A stretch of 64,000 nucleotides of DNA from positions 124,001 through 188,000 of the forward strand of contig JACKPV010000027.1 of the NCBI GenBank assembly GCA_024233305.1, written 5' to 3'. The notes beneath the pieces are model-generated. The model saw only the letters and a program-made list of their open reading frames with translations. It ran no database searches and was not told the DNA's origin. A program made the position numbers and the translations under genes. Within the stretch, counting starts at the first letter, position 1. Every line of letters begins with the position of its first letter. Shown here one piece after another: positions 18,476 through 26,831 of the stretch. Source of the stretch: Verrucomicrobiales bacterium. GTDB lineage: Bacteria; Verrucomicrobiota; Verrucomicrobiia; Limisphaerales; J093.

Positions 18476-18502
18476 CATCATCAGTCCAGAGACTATGAGT
18501 CT
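18476..18502 (-). promoter_or_regulatory. C-box-like operator of the restriction-modification operon
   Basis: Minus strand reads GACTCATAGTC, a 4-base spacer TCTG, then GACTGATGATG. The first box is a perfect GACT-N3-AGTC palindrome as bound by C proteins. The second begins 15 bases later, the spacing in known C-boxes, but only its first arm is good. It ends 27 bases before the preferred start codon. This supports autoregulation by the HTH domain of the fused gene. Confidence 0.7.
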
Positions 18503-18573
18503 TAATTGTCATGGCAAGCGCTTTCGCGATGCCCGGCGGCACCGGCCGCAGAGCGGGATCCGATGAACCCTGA

Positions 18574-18767
18574 GCCGTATCGATTCAACAGGGGGTAGCC
18601 GCCGACGTGTAGTCGGCGCTGAAATCCAAGCGCTTACGCGGGCTCGCCGATTCCGATCAGCAGTCACCTTTCGGTGAATCGTCGCCCTCGGCAACAGGCT
18701 GCCCTATCCCAGCTGAATCATGCGCCGACTGCACGTCGGCGGCTACGAGTTACTGAATCGTTACGGC
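18574..18767 (-). mobile_element. MITE-like 194-bp element, copy 2 (complete, inverted)
   Basis: Same length as copy 1 and in reverse orientation. Ends are GCCGTATCGATTCA and TGAATCGTTACGGC. TGA flanks both sides (18571-18573 and 18768-18770), the reverse complement of the TCA seen at copy 1. It lies between the restriction-modification operon and amtB. Confidence 0.85.
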
Positions 18768-18770
18768 TGA

Positions 18771-19102
18771 GTGCGTCGGCGCCACTGCTCCGGCCGATAC
18801 GGCGGATCGTCGCCCTGCTGGTTCTGGAACACGAAGGGGGCCGCTGCTTTGGGGCCACTGCACGCGGAGTATCCCTGGGGCCGGACGGCGGCTTGGTTCG
18901 GAGTGAGGCCAGGACGAGGTGACCGGGCTACCCGGCACCAAGCCAGTCCCTCCGGCGAAGCGGGAACCTCTGCGACCGACGAGCGCAGCGCCCCGCTCCG
19001 GGGCCGCCGCCGGCGCGAGTGCCAAGGGTGGGCTCGTTGTCAACGCAGTGAAACTGGCGGATTAGTTTGACAGATGTGAAGGGGATGGGATAGCAGATCG
19101 CG
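18771..19102. other. Region upstream of amtB, no gene
   Basis: About 330 bases with no credible coding frame. A consensus-like TTGACA lies at 19067-19072 but has no good -10 partner, and no sigma-54 type GG-N10-GC element was seen. Confidence 0.35.
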
Positions 19103-20479
19103 ATGCGATCGACCTTCCGTGCCGGGCCGTGGTTTGCCCGTTTGCTGCCGCTCCTTTTCTGCGTGGCGGGCGCCCGTCTGTGGGGCGCCGAAGCGCCGGC
19201 TGCCGGACTTTCGGTGGATTCGGGGGACAACGGCTGGATGCTGGTGAGCGCGGCGATGGTGCTGCTGATGACGGCGCCCGGTCTCATCCTGTTTTATGGC
19301 GGTTTGGTGCGGAGCAAGAACGTGCTCTCGACCATGATGCACAGCTTGATTCTGATGTCGCTCATGTCGCTCTTGTGGATGGTGTTCGGCTACAGCATGG
19401 CGTTCGCGGAGGGGAACGCGTTCTTTGGCAACCCGCTGACGTATTTCCTCCTGCGCGGCGTGGGAACGGCCCCGAACCCGACGTATGCGGCGTCCATTTC
19501 GCACCAGTCCTTCATGCTGTTTCAGATGATGTTCGTGATCATCACGCCCGCGCTGATCAGCGGCGCCGTGGCGGAGCGCATCCGGTTCATGCCCTATGTC
19601 CTCTTCATGGTGCTGTGGGCCACCGTCGTCTATTTCCCGTTGTGCCACATGGTCTGGGGTGTCGGCGGGTTCTTCAACTGGGCGTCAGGGGGCCGCGTGC
19701 CCGTGCTCGATTTCGCCGGGGGTACGGTCGTCCATGTCAGTTCGGGGGTCTCGGCCCTGGTGCTGGCTGTGATGCTGGGCCGGCGTTCGGGCTTTCCGAA
19801 CGAACCGATGATGCCACACAACGTGGTCTACAGCCTCGTGGGAACGGGGTTGCTCTGGTTCGGGTGGTTCGGGTTCAACGCCGGCAGCGCGCTCGGCGCC
19901 GGGGAACTGGCCACGAGCGCATTCGCCGCCACGCACTTCTCCTCGGCCGCCGCCGCCCTGAGCTGGACCGCGATGGAGACCCTCAAGAACGGCAAACCCA
20001 GTGCGCTCGGCGCCGCTTCGGGCATGGTGGCGGGACTGGCCACCATCACCCCGGCCTCGGGTTTCGTCACGATCCCGTCGGCCGTCCTCATCGGTCTGGC
20101 CGGTGGCATCGTCTGCTACCTCGCCGTGGTGCGCCTCAAGGCGGCGCTTCGGTACGATGATTCCCTGGACGTCTTCGGGGTGCACGCGATGGGCAGTATC
20201 ACGGGGCTCTTGCTGCTCGGGTTCATGGCCAGCCCGACCGTCAACGCCGCCATCGGCTCGACTTTCCAACGGGACGGCCAGGTGGTATCGCTGGCGGGCG
20301 GTATCGGACAGTTCGGCTATCAACTGGTCGGGGTCCTGGTCACCGCCATCCTGGCGGGCGTGGCGTCCGTCATCCTGTTCAAGCTCGTCAATGCCCTGGC
20401 GCCGATGCGCGCGCCGGCGGAGGATGAGGACCTGGGGCTCGACCTTTCCGAGCACGGCGAGCGCGCCTACAACGACTGA
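19103..20479 (+). CDS. amtB: Ammonium transporter (Amt/MEP family)
   Basis: 458 residues. A signal peptide (about 1-29) is followed by eleven predicted membrane helices. Family hallmarks include GLILFYGGLVRSKNVLSTMM, DFAGGTVVHVSSG (first pore histidine) and DSLDVFGVHAMGS (second pore histidine), plus FGWFGFNAGSAL. It conducts ammonium or ammonia across the inner membrane. The C-terminal cytoplasmic tail is short and acidic (AEDEDLGLDLSEHGERAYND). The PII gene follows after 14 bases, the classic amtB-glnK/B pairing in which PII plugs the channel when nitrogen is plentiful. Confidence 0.96.
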   Translation: MRSTFRAGPWFARLLPLLFCVAGARLWGAEAPAAGLSVDSGDNGWMLVSAAMVLLMTAPGLILFYGGLVRSKNVLSTMMHSLILMSLMSLLWMVFGYSMAFAEGNAFFGNPLTYFLLRGVGTAPNPTYAASISHQSFMLFQMMFVIITPALISGAVAERIRFMPYVLFMVLWATVVYFPLCHMVWGVGGFFNWASGGRVPVLDFAGGTVVHVSSGVSALVLAVMLGRRSGFPNEPMMPHNVVYSLVGTGLLWFGWFGFNAGSALGAGELATSAFAATHFSSAAAALSWTAMETLKNGKPSALGAASGMVAGLATITPASGFVTIPSAVLIGLAGGIVCYLAVVRLKAALRYDDSLDVFGVHAMGSITGLLLLGFMASPTVNAAIGSTFQRDGQVVSLAGGIGQFGYQLVGVLVTAILAGVASVILFKLVNALAPMRAPAEDEDLGLDLSEHGERAYND

Positions 20480-20493
20480 TCAAGGAGCCCGCG

Positions 20494-20832
20494 ATGAAGA
20501 AAATCGAAGCGATCATCAAGCCGTTCAAACTGAACGACGTCAAGGAAGCCCTCAACGAGGTCGGCATCGTGGGTCTGACCGTGTCCGAGGTGAAGGGGTG
20601 CGGACGGCAGAAGGGGCACACCGAAATCTACCGGGGCAGCGAATACACCGTGGACTTCCTGCCGAAGGTGAAAATCGAGCTGGTGGTTGCCGACGATCAG
20701 GTCGAAGCCGCCAGCAACGCCATTGTCGGGGCTGCGCGGACGGCCAAGATCGGGGACGGGAAGATCTTCGTCATTCCGGTCGGCTCCGCCGTTCGCATTC
20801 GCACGGGGGAGACGGATGAGGCGGCCATCTGA
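20494..20832 (+). CDS. glnB: Nitrogen regulatory protein PII (GlnB/GlnK)
   Basis: 112 residues, the standard PII size. It starts MKKIEAIIKPFKLNDVKEAL. The T-loop contains GRQKGHTEIYRGSEYTVDFL with Tyr51, the uridylylation site of proteobacterial PII. The C-terminal signature GKIFVIPVGSAVRIRTGE binds ATP/ADP. The trimer senses 2-oxoglutarate and energy charge and regulates AmtB and nitrogen assimilation enzymes. Co-transcribed with amtB, so GlnK would be an equally valid name. A GAGCC-rich leader with AAGGAG upstream gives a strong ribosome site. Confidence 0.96.
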   Translation: MKKIEAIIKPFKLNDVKEALNEVGIVGLTVSEVKGCGRQKGHTEIYRGSEYTVDFLPKVKIELVVADDQVEAASNAIVGAARTAKIGDGKIFVIPVGSAVRIRTGETDEAAI

Positions 20833-20929
20833 CCCGGGGCCAAGCCGCGCTTTCCCTGCTCCGAGCGCTCGACCGGCGGCGGTTCGTCTGATCTTCTCCC
20901 GGTCCGGGATCGCCCGCGGCTTGGTCGGC

Positions 20930-22450
20930 TCAGTCGCGGGACGGAACGGCTTCTGGATGCTGCGCGAGGACGGCGGCCAGGCGGGCGAGGAGTGCCGGTT
21001 GGTCGGCGGCGAGGTTCACGGTTTCCAACGGGTCCTCGAAGTAGTCGTAGAGTTCGTATTCGGCCGTGGCCGTGGGGGCGCCGGCTTCCTTCCATTCCAC
21101 CAGGCGGTAGCGCGATGTCCGAATTGCGCGGCCCAGCAGGCGTTTGCCCCGGAAGCCCCGGGGGAAAACGTGGTATGCGTGGTCCTTCACGCTGGCAGTC
21201 GGGTCCTTTAGAATCGGCGCCAGGCTCTTCCCATCCATGGGCTGCGGTCCGACCGGCGCCGGCAACCCGGCCAGCTCGGCGAGGGTGGGATAGAGGTCCA
21301 CCGTTTCCACCAGCGCGCGCGAGCTGGTGTTTGGACGGGTAACCCCCGGGGCGACGATGATAATCGGAATGCGGTTGGCCTGTTCGTAGTTGGTGTGCTT
21401 CGTCCACGCGCCGTGGTCGCCGAGGTGATACCCGTGGTCGCCCCAGAGAATGATGATCGTGTCTTCCGTCAGGCCCAGCGCGTCAAGCGTGTCGAGCACG
21501 CGGCCGATCTGGGCATCCATGAAGCTGAGTGCGGCGTAGTAGCCATGGATCAGCGTGCGCACGAGTTCCGCCTCCAGCGGCGGACGGTCGGGCACGGGCT
21601 TGTATTGGTTGAGTTCCCCCAGGGTCTTACCGGCGTACGACGGCGCGCCGACGGGCGGGACGGTCACGGACGGCAGGGGCAGTTTCGCCGGATCGTAGAG
21701 GTCCCAGTATTTGCGGGGCGCGCAGAAGGGGAGATGGGGTTTGGTGAAACCGAGGGCGAGGAAGAAGGGCTGGTCCCGTTCCCGGGCCTGCTCGAGCCGG
21801 CGGATGCCCTCGTTGGCAATGCGGCCGTCGGCGTAGGCGTCATCCGGGACGTCGGCCTTTTCCCAGGCGGCGCCGCGCGGGAGGCTGCGGTTCTGCCCCA
21901 GCTTCTGGTTGCTGAAATAGGCCTCCTCGCGGGTCAGCTCGCCGCCAGTGCTCTCGGGCAGGACATAGTCGATGACCTTGTCCGGCAGGAAGGGAACGCT
22001 CCAGGAGAGTTCGTCGTTCACATTGCCATGACCGATGTGAAAGACCTTCCCGATGCCTTCGGCGCGCCAGCCGTGCTGCATGAAATACTGCGGCAGCGTG
22101 ACGGCGTCCGGCAGGGCGCGGCGGAAATGGTAGCCGAGGCTGTAGATGCCGGTCGAGGTCGAGCGCGCGCCGGTCAACAAGTTGTTCCGTGAGGGGGCGC
22201 AGACGGCCTGGTTGCAGTAAGCCATGTCGAAGCGCATGCCACGGGCCGCCAGCCGGTCGAGGTTCGGCGAGTGAACCCAGGCTTCTCCGTAGGCGTTGAA
22301 GGACGGTTTGAGGTCGTCCACGAGCAGGAGCAGGATGTTCGGCCGGCGGATGGCTGGCGCGGGTTGCGACTGCGCCGAAACGAGGCCGGCAAGACCCGCG
22401 GCGAGCAGGAGGGAGGCCTTGATTCGTCGGGTGCACATGAGCTTCATCAT
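20930..22450 (-). CDS. Secreted sulfatase, iduronate-2-sulfatase-like
   Basis: 506 residues with a signal peptide (to about residue 27). The sulfatase fold begins RPNILLLLVDDLKPSFNAYG; the metal-binding Asp pair is there. The CAPSR motif at 84-88 carries the Cys that becomes formylglycine. Later landmarks are IGKVFHIGHGN, ALGFTKPHLPFCAP and TIIILWGDHGYHLGDHGAWTKHTNYE, the pattern of the iduronate-2-sulfatase-like S1 subgroup. It removes sulfate from polysaccharides outside the cytoplasm. Activation needs a formylglycine-generating enzyme, not found here. It forms a cluster with the GH43-like and second sulfatase genes, all on the same strand. Confidence 0.92.
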   Translation of the reverse strand: MMKLMCTRRIKASLLLAAGLAGLVSAQSQPAPAIRRPNILLLLVDDLKPSFNAYGEAWVHSPNLDRLAARGMRFDMAYCNQAVCAPSRNNLLTGARSTSTGIYSLGYHFRRALPDAVTLPQYFMQHGWRAEGIGKVFHIGHGNVNDELSWSVPFLPDKVIDYVLPESTGGELTREEAYFSNQKLGQNRSLPRGAAWEKADVPDDAYADGRIANEGIRRLEQARERDQPFFLALGFTKPHLPFCAPRKYWDLYDPAKLPLPSVTVPPVGAPSYAGKTLGELNQYKPVPDRPPLEAELVRTLIHGYYAALSFMDAQIGRVLDTLDALGLTEDTIIILWGDHGYHLGDHGAWTKHTNYEQANRIPIIIVAPGVTRPNTSSRALVETVDLYPTLAELAGLPAPVGPQPMDGKSLAPILKDPTASVKDHAYHVFPRGFRGKRLLGRAIRTSRYRLVEWKEAGAPTATAEYELYDYFEDPLETVNLAADQPALLARLAAVLAQHPEAVPSRD

Positions 22451-22457
22451 AAGCGGG

Positions 22458-23627
22458 CTAATGGTCGGCTTCTGCTGGCAGGGAGAAATCCTGCGCTTCG
22501 TCGGGGCCGGGCGTCGCGTAATCCGCGTCCTTCGCCCGGATCCGGATGCTGCCGTCCGGTGCGACGGCGACTGCCAAAGGGACGAGCGTCAGGCCGGGAC
22601 GATTGATGGTCTGGGCGGTGGTGGCGAGGTCGCGTCCGCGGATGCCATCGCGGGGCAGGGGGGGCACGTCGGCATTGAAGAAGGCGGTGCACCACCAGCG
22701 GCTCTCGCGATCCTGGAACGGAGTTCCGTGCCCGAGAAAGCGTCCGGCAAACTGACGTTCGCCGTAGGGCCCCGTGATCCGGTCGGCCACCGCGTAGTAG
22801 AGATTGTAACTTCCCCGGCGCATACGACCGGTCGACCAACCCGTGCCGAACAGCACATAGCGCCTGCCGATCTTCCGCACCAGACAGCCTTCGTGACCCA
22901 TCCTCGCCGTCTCACCCGAGGGGCCGATTGTCACCGGGTCGGCGGCGTAAGCGGAGAAGTCCGGCTGGAGTGGCGCGATCTGCGTGGCTCCCCAGAGCAT
23001 CCACCACGTGCCGTCGTCATCGCGGAAAAGCGACGGGTCGTGCCGGCGGCCGATCCGGGCGCCCAGCGGACTGCGCCACGGCCCGGCCACTTCCGCGCCG
23101 GCGCTCAGGCACAGCGTGCCGCCGACCTTCGGGGCGAGAGGTTGCGGGGTCGTGTGAACGAGCGCCCAGCGGTCTCCCAGCCAATGAAGTTCCGGCGCCC
23201 AAACCCGCCAATCCGCTTCCGGCGTCCGGTCGAACAACGCCCGTTCGGTGCGATACCAGAGGCCGTCCTTCAGCGAATACGGCGTTCCCAACGATTCCCA
23301 TTCGACCAGGTCGCGACTGCGCCAGACATGAACGTGCCACCCAACCAGGCTCGCAGGACCGAGGCCGGTGTTGTAGCGCGAGGCGTCGTCATCCGGGGTG
23401 TCGGGGCGTTGGGTCGTTCCCGTGTAATAGTACCAACCATCCGGTCCGAGAATGATATACGGATCGCGCACCCAGGCATCATGCACGTGCACCGCACGGT
23501 CGTGGGCAGCGAGTGCGGCCACGGCTTCGTTGGCGGGTAGCGCGGCCCGGCCGGCGGACGCCAGCACGGTCAGCATGGCGACGGCCCATCCGAGGCGATT
23601 GAAGGGAAGCATGACGCGCGTCACCAT
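22458..23627 (-). CDS. Secreted GH43-like glycosidase
   Basis: 389 residues from the ATG at 23627 (an ATG at 23612 is also possible); both give a signal peptide (LGWAVAMLTVLASAGRAA). The five-bladed propeller pattern is visible: VRDPYIILGPDGWYYYTGTT (catalytic Asp region), WAPELHWLGDRWALVHTT, HDPSLFRDDDGTWWMLWG and RMGHEGCLVRKIGRRYVLFG (general acid Glu region). Family 43 enzymes cut arabinose-, xylose- or galactose-containing glycans by inversion. The exact substrate is unknown. The stop is 8 bases from the downstream sulfatase start, so translation is coupled. The second sulfatase lies upstream. Confidence 0.82.
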   Translation of the reverse strand: MVTRVMLPFNRLGWAVAMLTVLASAGRAALPANEAVAALAAHDRAVHVHDAWVRDPYIILGPDGWYYYTGTTQRPDTPDDDASRYNTGLGPASLVGWHVHVWRSRDLVEWESLGTPYSLKDGLWYRTERALFDRTPEADWRVWAPELHWLGDRWALVHTTPQPLAPKVGGTLCLSAGAEVAGPWRSPLGARIGRRHDPSLFRDDDGTWWMLWGATQIAPLQPDFSAYAADPVTIGPSGETARMGHEGCLVRKIGRRYVLFGTGWSTGRMRRGSYNLYYAVADRITGPYGERQFAGRFLGHGTPFQDRESRWWCTAFFNADVPPLPRDGIRGRDLATTAQTINRPGLTLVPLAVAVAPDGSIRIRAKDADYATPGPDEAQDFSLPAEADH

Positions 23628-23727
23628 AGGTCGTCGGCGTCGGCGGGCGAAAGCGGAAAACGGATGGTGTCCCAACGCTCGGTTGCGATGGCAGTCAACC
23701 GGATGCGGGCGGTTCTGTTCTCGGGTT

Positions 23728-25227
23728 TCAGCGGGAATCCGGCGGCACGGCCGGCGTCCAGACCGGTGAATTGCCGGCGAGTTCGCGGTACCGTGCCGCG
23801 AGTTTGGCGGCGAGTTCGCGGGCGAGTTCGGGGCGGGTCTCGGCGAGGTTCGCGGCTTCGCCCGGATCGGCTTCGGCATCGTAGATCTCGAGATCGGTCA
23901 ACGCCGCGTCCCGGACGATGGGCAGGGTCTCGGGGGTGAGGTTCTCGAAACGCGCGACCTCGCCGTGATCCAGTTGAGCCAGCACCTTCCAACGGCCGTC
24001 GCGCATGGCCACCCGGGCTTCGTTGAGCGCGTTGTAGTAGGCCCACACGAGCGGTTGGTGACGGATCAGCGGACGGCCTTCAAGCAACGGCCGCAGATCG
24101 GTTCCGTCCAGGACGCGACCGGACGGGACGCCCGCCCCGGCGAGCGCCGCGAAGGTGGGCAGCAAGTCCAGCGAAGACACGGGCGTGCGGACGATCTGTG
24201 CCGGCGCCACGCGTCCTTTCCAGTTGAGGATGCCTGCGACGCGGAAGCCGCCATCATGGGTGTGCAGTTTCATACCCCGTAACGGTCCCGGGCGGCCGTA
24301 GGAACGGTTGGCGCCACGATAACGGTCGAGCGTTTCGGGGCCGTTGTCGGAGGTGAAGACAATGAGCGTGTTGTCGCGCCGTCCGCTTTCGTCCAGCGCC
24401 CGGAGCAGCCGGCCGACGGCCTGGTCGACGTTGGCCACATTGGCGAAGAACTGCGCCTCGTCATCCGTGCGGGCCAGGGGGCGGTATTGCGCCACCAGGT
24501 CCGGCGGCGAGGCGACCGGTTCGTGGGGTTCGTGAAACGCGACGTAGAGGAAAAACGGCGGCCCCGGATTGGGCTGCCGTTCGAGCCAGTGGATGGCCTC
24601 GTCGACGACGAGCTGGCAACTGAATCCCGCCAGCGGGCCGACGCGATCGCCGTTTCGGACGAAGTTGCGCGGGTTCTCATGAGATGGGCCGGCATTGTTT
24701 TGTGTGGCCAGCCAGTGGTCGAAACCGAAGTCCCCCGGCTGCGGTTGTTCGGGCTGGTTGAACCGGCTGTTGCAGTGCCACTTGCCGGCCATGCACGTCG
24801 CGTAGCCGGCGTCCTTGAGCAGTCGCGGCAACGTGAACTCGCCCGCCCGCAGATGCACCTGCTCGCGGGCGTCCGGGCGCGGCGTCGAGGCGGACGGGAT
24901 CCAGTCGTAGACACCGGCACGGTTGGGGCTCCGTCCGGTGAGCAATCCCACCCGCGACGGCGAGCAGACGGGCGCCGCGGAATAACAGTCGGTGAAGCGA
25001 ATGCCGTCCGCCGCGAGTCGGTTGAGGTTCGGCGTCATGATGCGCGGGTGGCCGTAGCACTCCAGGTCCCCGTAGCCGAGGTCGTCGCACAGCAGAACCA
25101 CGATGTTCGGCCGGGCCGGTGCGGCGGCGGGGCGCGCGTCCCCCGGAGCGATGAGGAGCAGGAAAACCAGAAGCGCGAGGACCGCGGGGGGCGCGGCCGG
25201 GCGGCGGGATGTGGTTGGCGGTTGCAT
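23728..25227 (-). CDS. Secreted sulfatase (S1 family, arylsulfatase A-like)
   Basis: 499 residues from the ATG at 25227. A TTG nine bases upstream has a better Shine-Dalgarno (AAAGGAG) and may be the true start. Signal peptide followed by RPNIVVLLCDDLGYGDLECY, CSPSR at 88-92 (formylglycine Cys88), AGKWHC and FTSDNGPETLDRYRG. These are the classic S1 sulfatase metal and sulfate ligands. It probably desulfates an extracellular glycan together with the neighbouring sulfatase and GH43-like enzyme. A fused pair of MITE-like repeats lies immediately upstream of its start. Confidence 0.92.
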   Translation of the reverse strand: MQPPTTSRRPAAPPAVLALLVFLLLIAPGDARPAAAPARPNIVVLLCDDLGYGDLECYGHPRIMTPNLNRLAADGIRFTDCYSAAPVCSPSRVGLLTGRSPNRAGVYDWIPSASTPRPDAREQVHLRAGEFTLPRLLKDAGYATCMAGKWHCNSRFNQPEQPQPGDFGFDHWLATQNNAGPSHENPRNFVRNGDRVGPLAGFSCQLVVDEAIHWLERQPNPGPPFFLYVAFHEPHEPVASPPDLVAQYRPLARTDDEAQFFANVANVDQAVGRLLRALDESGRRDNTLIVFTSDNGPETLDRYRGANRSYGRPGPLRGMKLHTHDGGFRVAGILNWKGRVAPAQIVRTPVSSLDLLPTFAALAGAGVPSGRVLDGTDLRPLLEGRPLIRHQPLVWAYYNALNEARVAMRDGRWKVLAQLDHGEVARFENLTPETLPIVRDAALTDLEIYDAEADPGEAANLAETRPELARELAAKLAARYRELAGNSPVWTPAVPPDSR

Positions 25228-25297
25228 ATCGCGCAAGGCTTGCACTCCTTTCCCGGCGATGAAAACCACGAATCGGCGCGGATGGCCGCGACCCTGA

Positions 25298-25610
25298 ACC
25301 GTGCCGATTCAACACGCTGTAGCCGCTGACGTTTGGTCGGCGCTGAAATCCATGGGCTTGTGCGGTCGCTTCGGTTCCGACCGACAGTCACGTTTGGGTG
25401 AAGCGTCGCGACCGGCGGCAGGTGGTCCTATCCCCATGTAGCCGCCGACGTGCAGTCGGCGCATGATTCAGCTGGGATAGGGCTGCCGGTTACCGAGGGC
25501 GACGATTCACCGAAAGGTGACTGCTGATCGGAATCGGCGAGCCCGCGTAAGCGCTTGGATTTCAGCGCCGACTACACGTCGGCGGCTACCCCGTTTTGAA
25601 TCGATACGGC
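25298..25610. mobile_element. Composite of two MITE-like repeats, copy 3
   Basis: 25298-25435 is a diverged, inverted partial copy (starts ACCGTGCCGATTCAACACG). 25436-25610 is a near-consensus forward copy missing its left end (GTAGCCGCCGACGTGCAG.. to ..GAATCGATACGGC). The joined pair is flanked by TGA at 25295-25297 and 25611-25613. It fills the gap between the sulfatase start and the AI-2E permease stop. Confidence 0.8.
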
Positions 25611-25635
25611 TGAGTCATGCGCCGACCACCCGCCG

Positions 25636-26604
25636 TCAGGCGCGACGGGTGGAGGTCTCCGTCTTGAGGTAGTGGAGCACCACCGGGGCGAGGATCATGC
25701 CCGGAATCCCCATCAGCTTTTCGCCGATGACCAACCCGATCAGGGTCAGCCACATCGGGTTCTTGATGCGGTCCCCGATGATCTTGCTGTTCAGGAAGTA
25801 TTCGAGTTTGTGGATCACGACCAGGTATACCAGCGAGAGCAGGGCCACGCGCGGGCTGATCGTAAAGCCGACGCCCATGATGAGCGTGTTGCTGACGAGG
25901 TTTCCGACGATCGGCACCAATCCGCAGAGGAAGGTCAACGCCACGAGCATGGTGACGAAGGGAAAGCCATTGGCGACGAGGTAGACGGCGGTAAGGGTGG
26001 TGTTGATGGCGGAGATCAGCAGTTGGGCGCCCATGACCGTGACAAAGCTCTGATAGAAACTGCGAAAGCGCAGCGACACCTCCTGGCTGGTCCGGCCGTA
26101 GAGGTTCTCGCGGTCGGAAGCCGGGTTGCCGAGGTTCCAGCGGGGATCCAAATAGAGGCTTACGGCGGCCACAAGACCCACGATCAGGGTCACCATCTCG
26201 AAGGTGGCGGCCCGCAGGTAGCGGCCCACATTGCCGATCCCCTCGGATACCGTGTTGATGGCCACTTTTCGCAGGCTGTCAATGTCCGTGAAGGGCAGGG
26301 GGATCCCCTTTTCCTCGGCCCAGTCGGTGACGGCGGGAATGGTGGTTTCGGCGATCTTGGGGAGGGTGACGTAGGCCTGCCGGCCAAAGGCGAAGAAGCC
26401 GTAACCGATGGCCAGTACCAGGATGATATACAACGCCACCCCGAGCGGTTTGCGTCCGCCCAACCCGAGCCGGGACAACGCGAGGTAGCCGAAGAGACCG
26501 GTCAACAGCAGGACCGCCAGGTGCAGCCAGACCATCAGGATGAACAGCCCCGCCATGATCGCGTAAGAGAGCCGCGTGGTCCGGTCGAGGGGGATCGCGG
26601 GCAT
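25636..26604 (-). CDS. AI-2E family transporter (PerM/UPF0118-like)
   Basis: 322 residues from the ATG at 26604, which places the first membrane helix near the N-terminus. A longer frame to 26799 adds a 65-residue polar extension with no counterpart in the family. Seven or eight hydrophobic segments follow the family layout: a paired N-terminal hairpin, a long amphipathic region (LPKIAETTIPAVTDWAEEKG), then VPIVGNLVSNTLIMGVGF and the C-terminal KIIGDRIKNPMWLTLIGLVI, GIPGMILAPV. Members export diverse solutes; AI-2 transport is established for only a few. Divergent from metG. Confidence 0.85.
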   Translation of the reverse strand: MPAIPLDRTTRLSYAIMAGLFILMVWLHLAVLLLTGLFGYLALSRLGLGGRKPLGVALYIILVLAIGYGFFAFGRQAYVTLPKIAETTIPAVTDWAEEKGIPLPFTDIDSLRKVAINTVSEGIGNVGRYLRAATFEMVTLIVGLVAAVSLYLDPRWNLGNPASDRENLYGRTSQEVSLRFRSFYQSFVTVMGAQLLISAINTTLTAVYLVANGFPFVTMLVALTFLCGLVPIVGNLVSNTLIMGVGFTISPRVALLSLVYLVVIHKLEYFLNSKIIGDRIKNPMWLTLIGLVIGEKLMGIPGMILAPVVLHYLKTETSTRRA

Positions 26605-26831
26605 CGGTTCCGTCGTGTCACTCTGAGCGCCAGGCACGCGGCACATCCTGGGTTTCGGCGCCGGCAAGTCCACTCGAATCGGCAGGGCTCCGACCAGACG
26701 CTGGATTTCGGCTGAGGTGAGGCCCGCGGGAAGGCGGAGGTTGCTGCGGTTGGGAACGAGCGCGGTCCCGAGCCGCGTTACGGGTTCCCGATTTGCCAAC
26801 GCGAGGGGCTTGCGGCAGACTCGGCGGACGA

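Noticed and set aside
18509..18694. A short frame that recurs with nearly identical protein at several places (also near 13400, 30700 and 39700)
   Set aside because: The repeated peptide is a by-product of the MITE-like repeat. Copies vary at all codon positions and include frame breaks, so there is no sign of selection for protein.
19067..19095. TTGACA box as an amtB promoter
   Set aside because: No acceptable -10 at 16-18 bases, and the leader would be only a few bases long.
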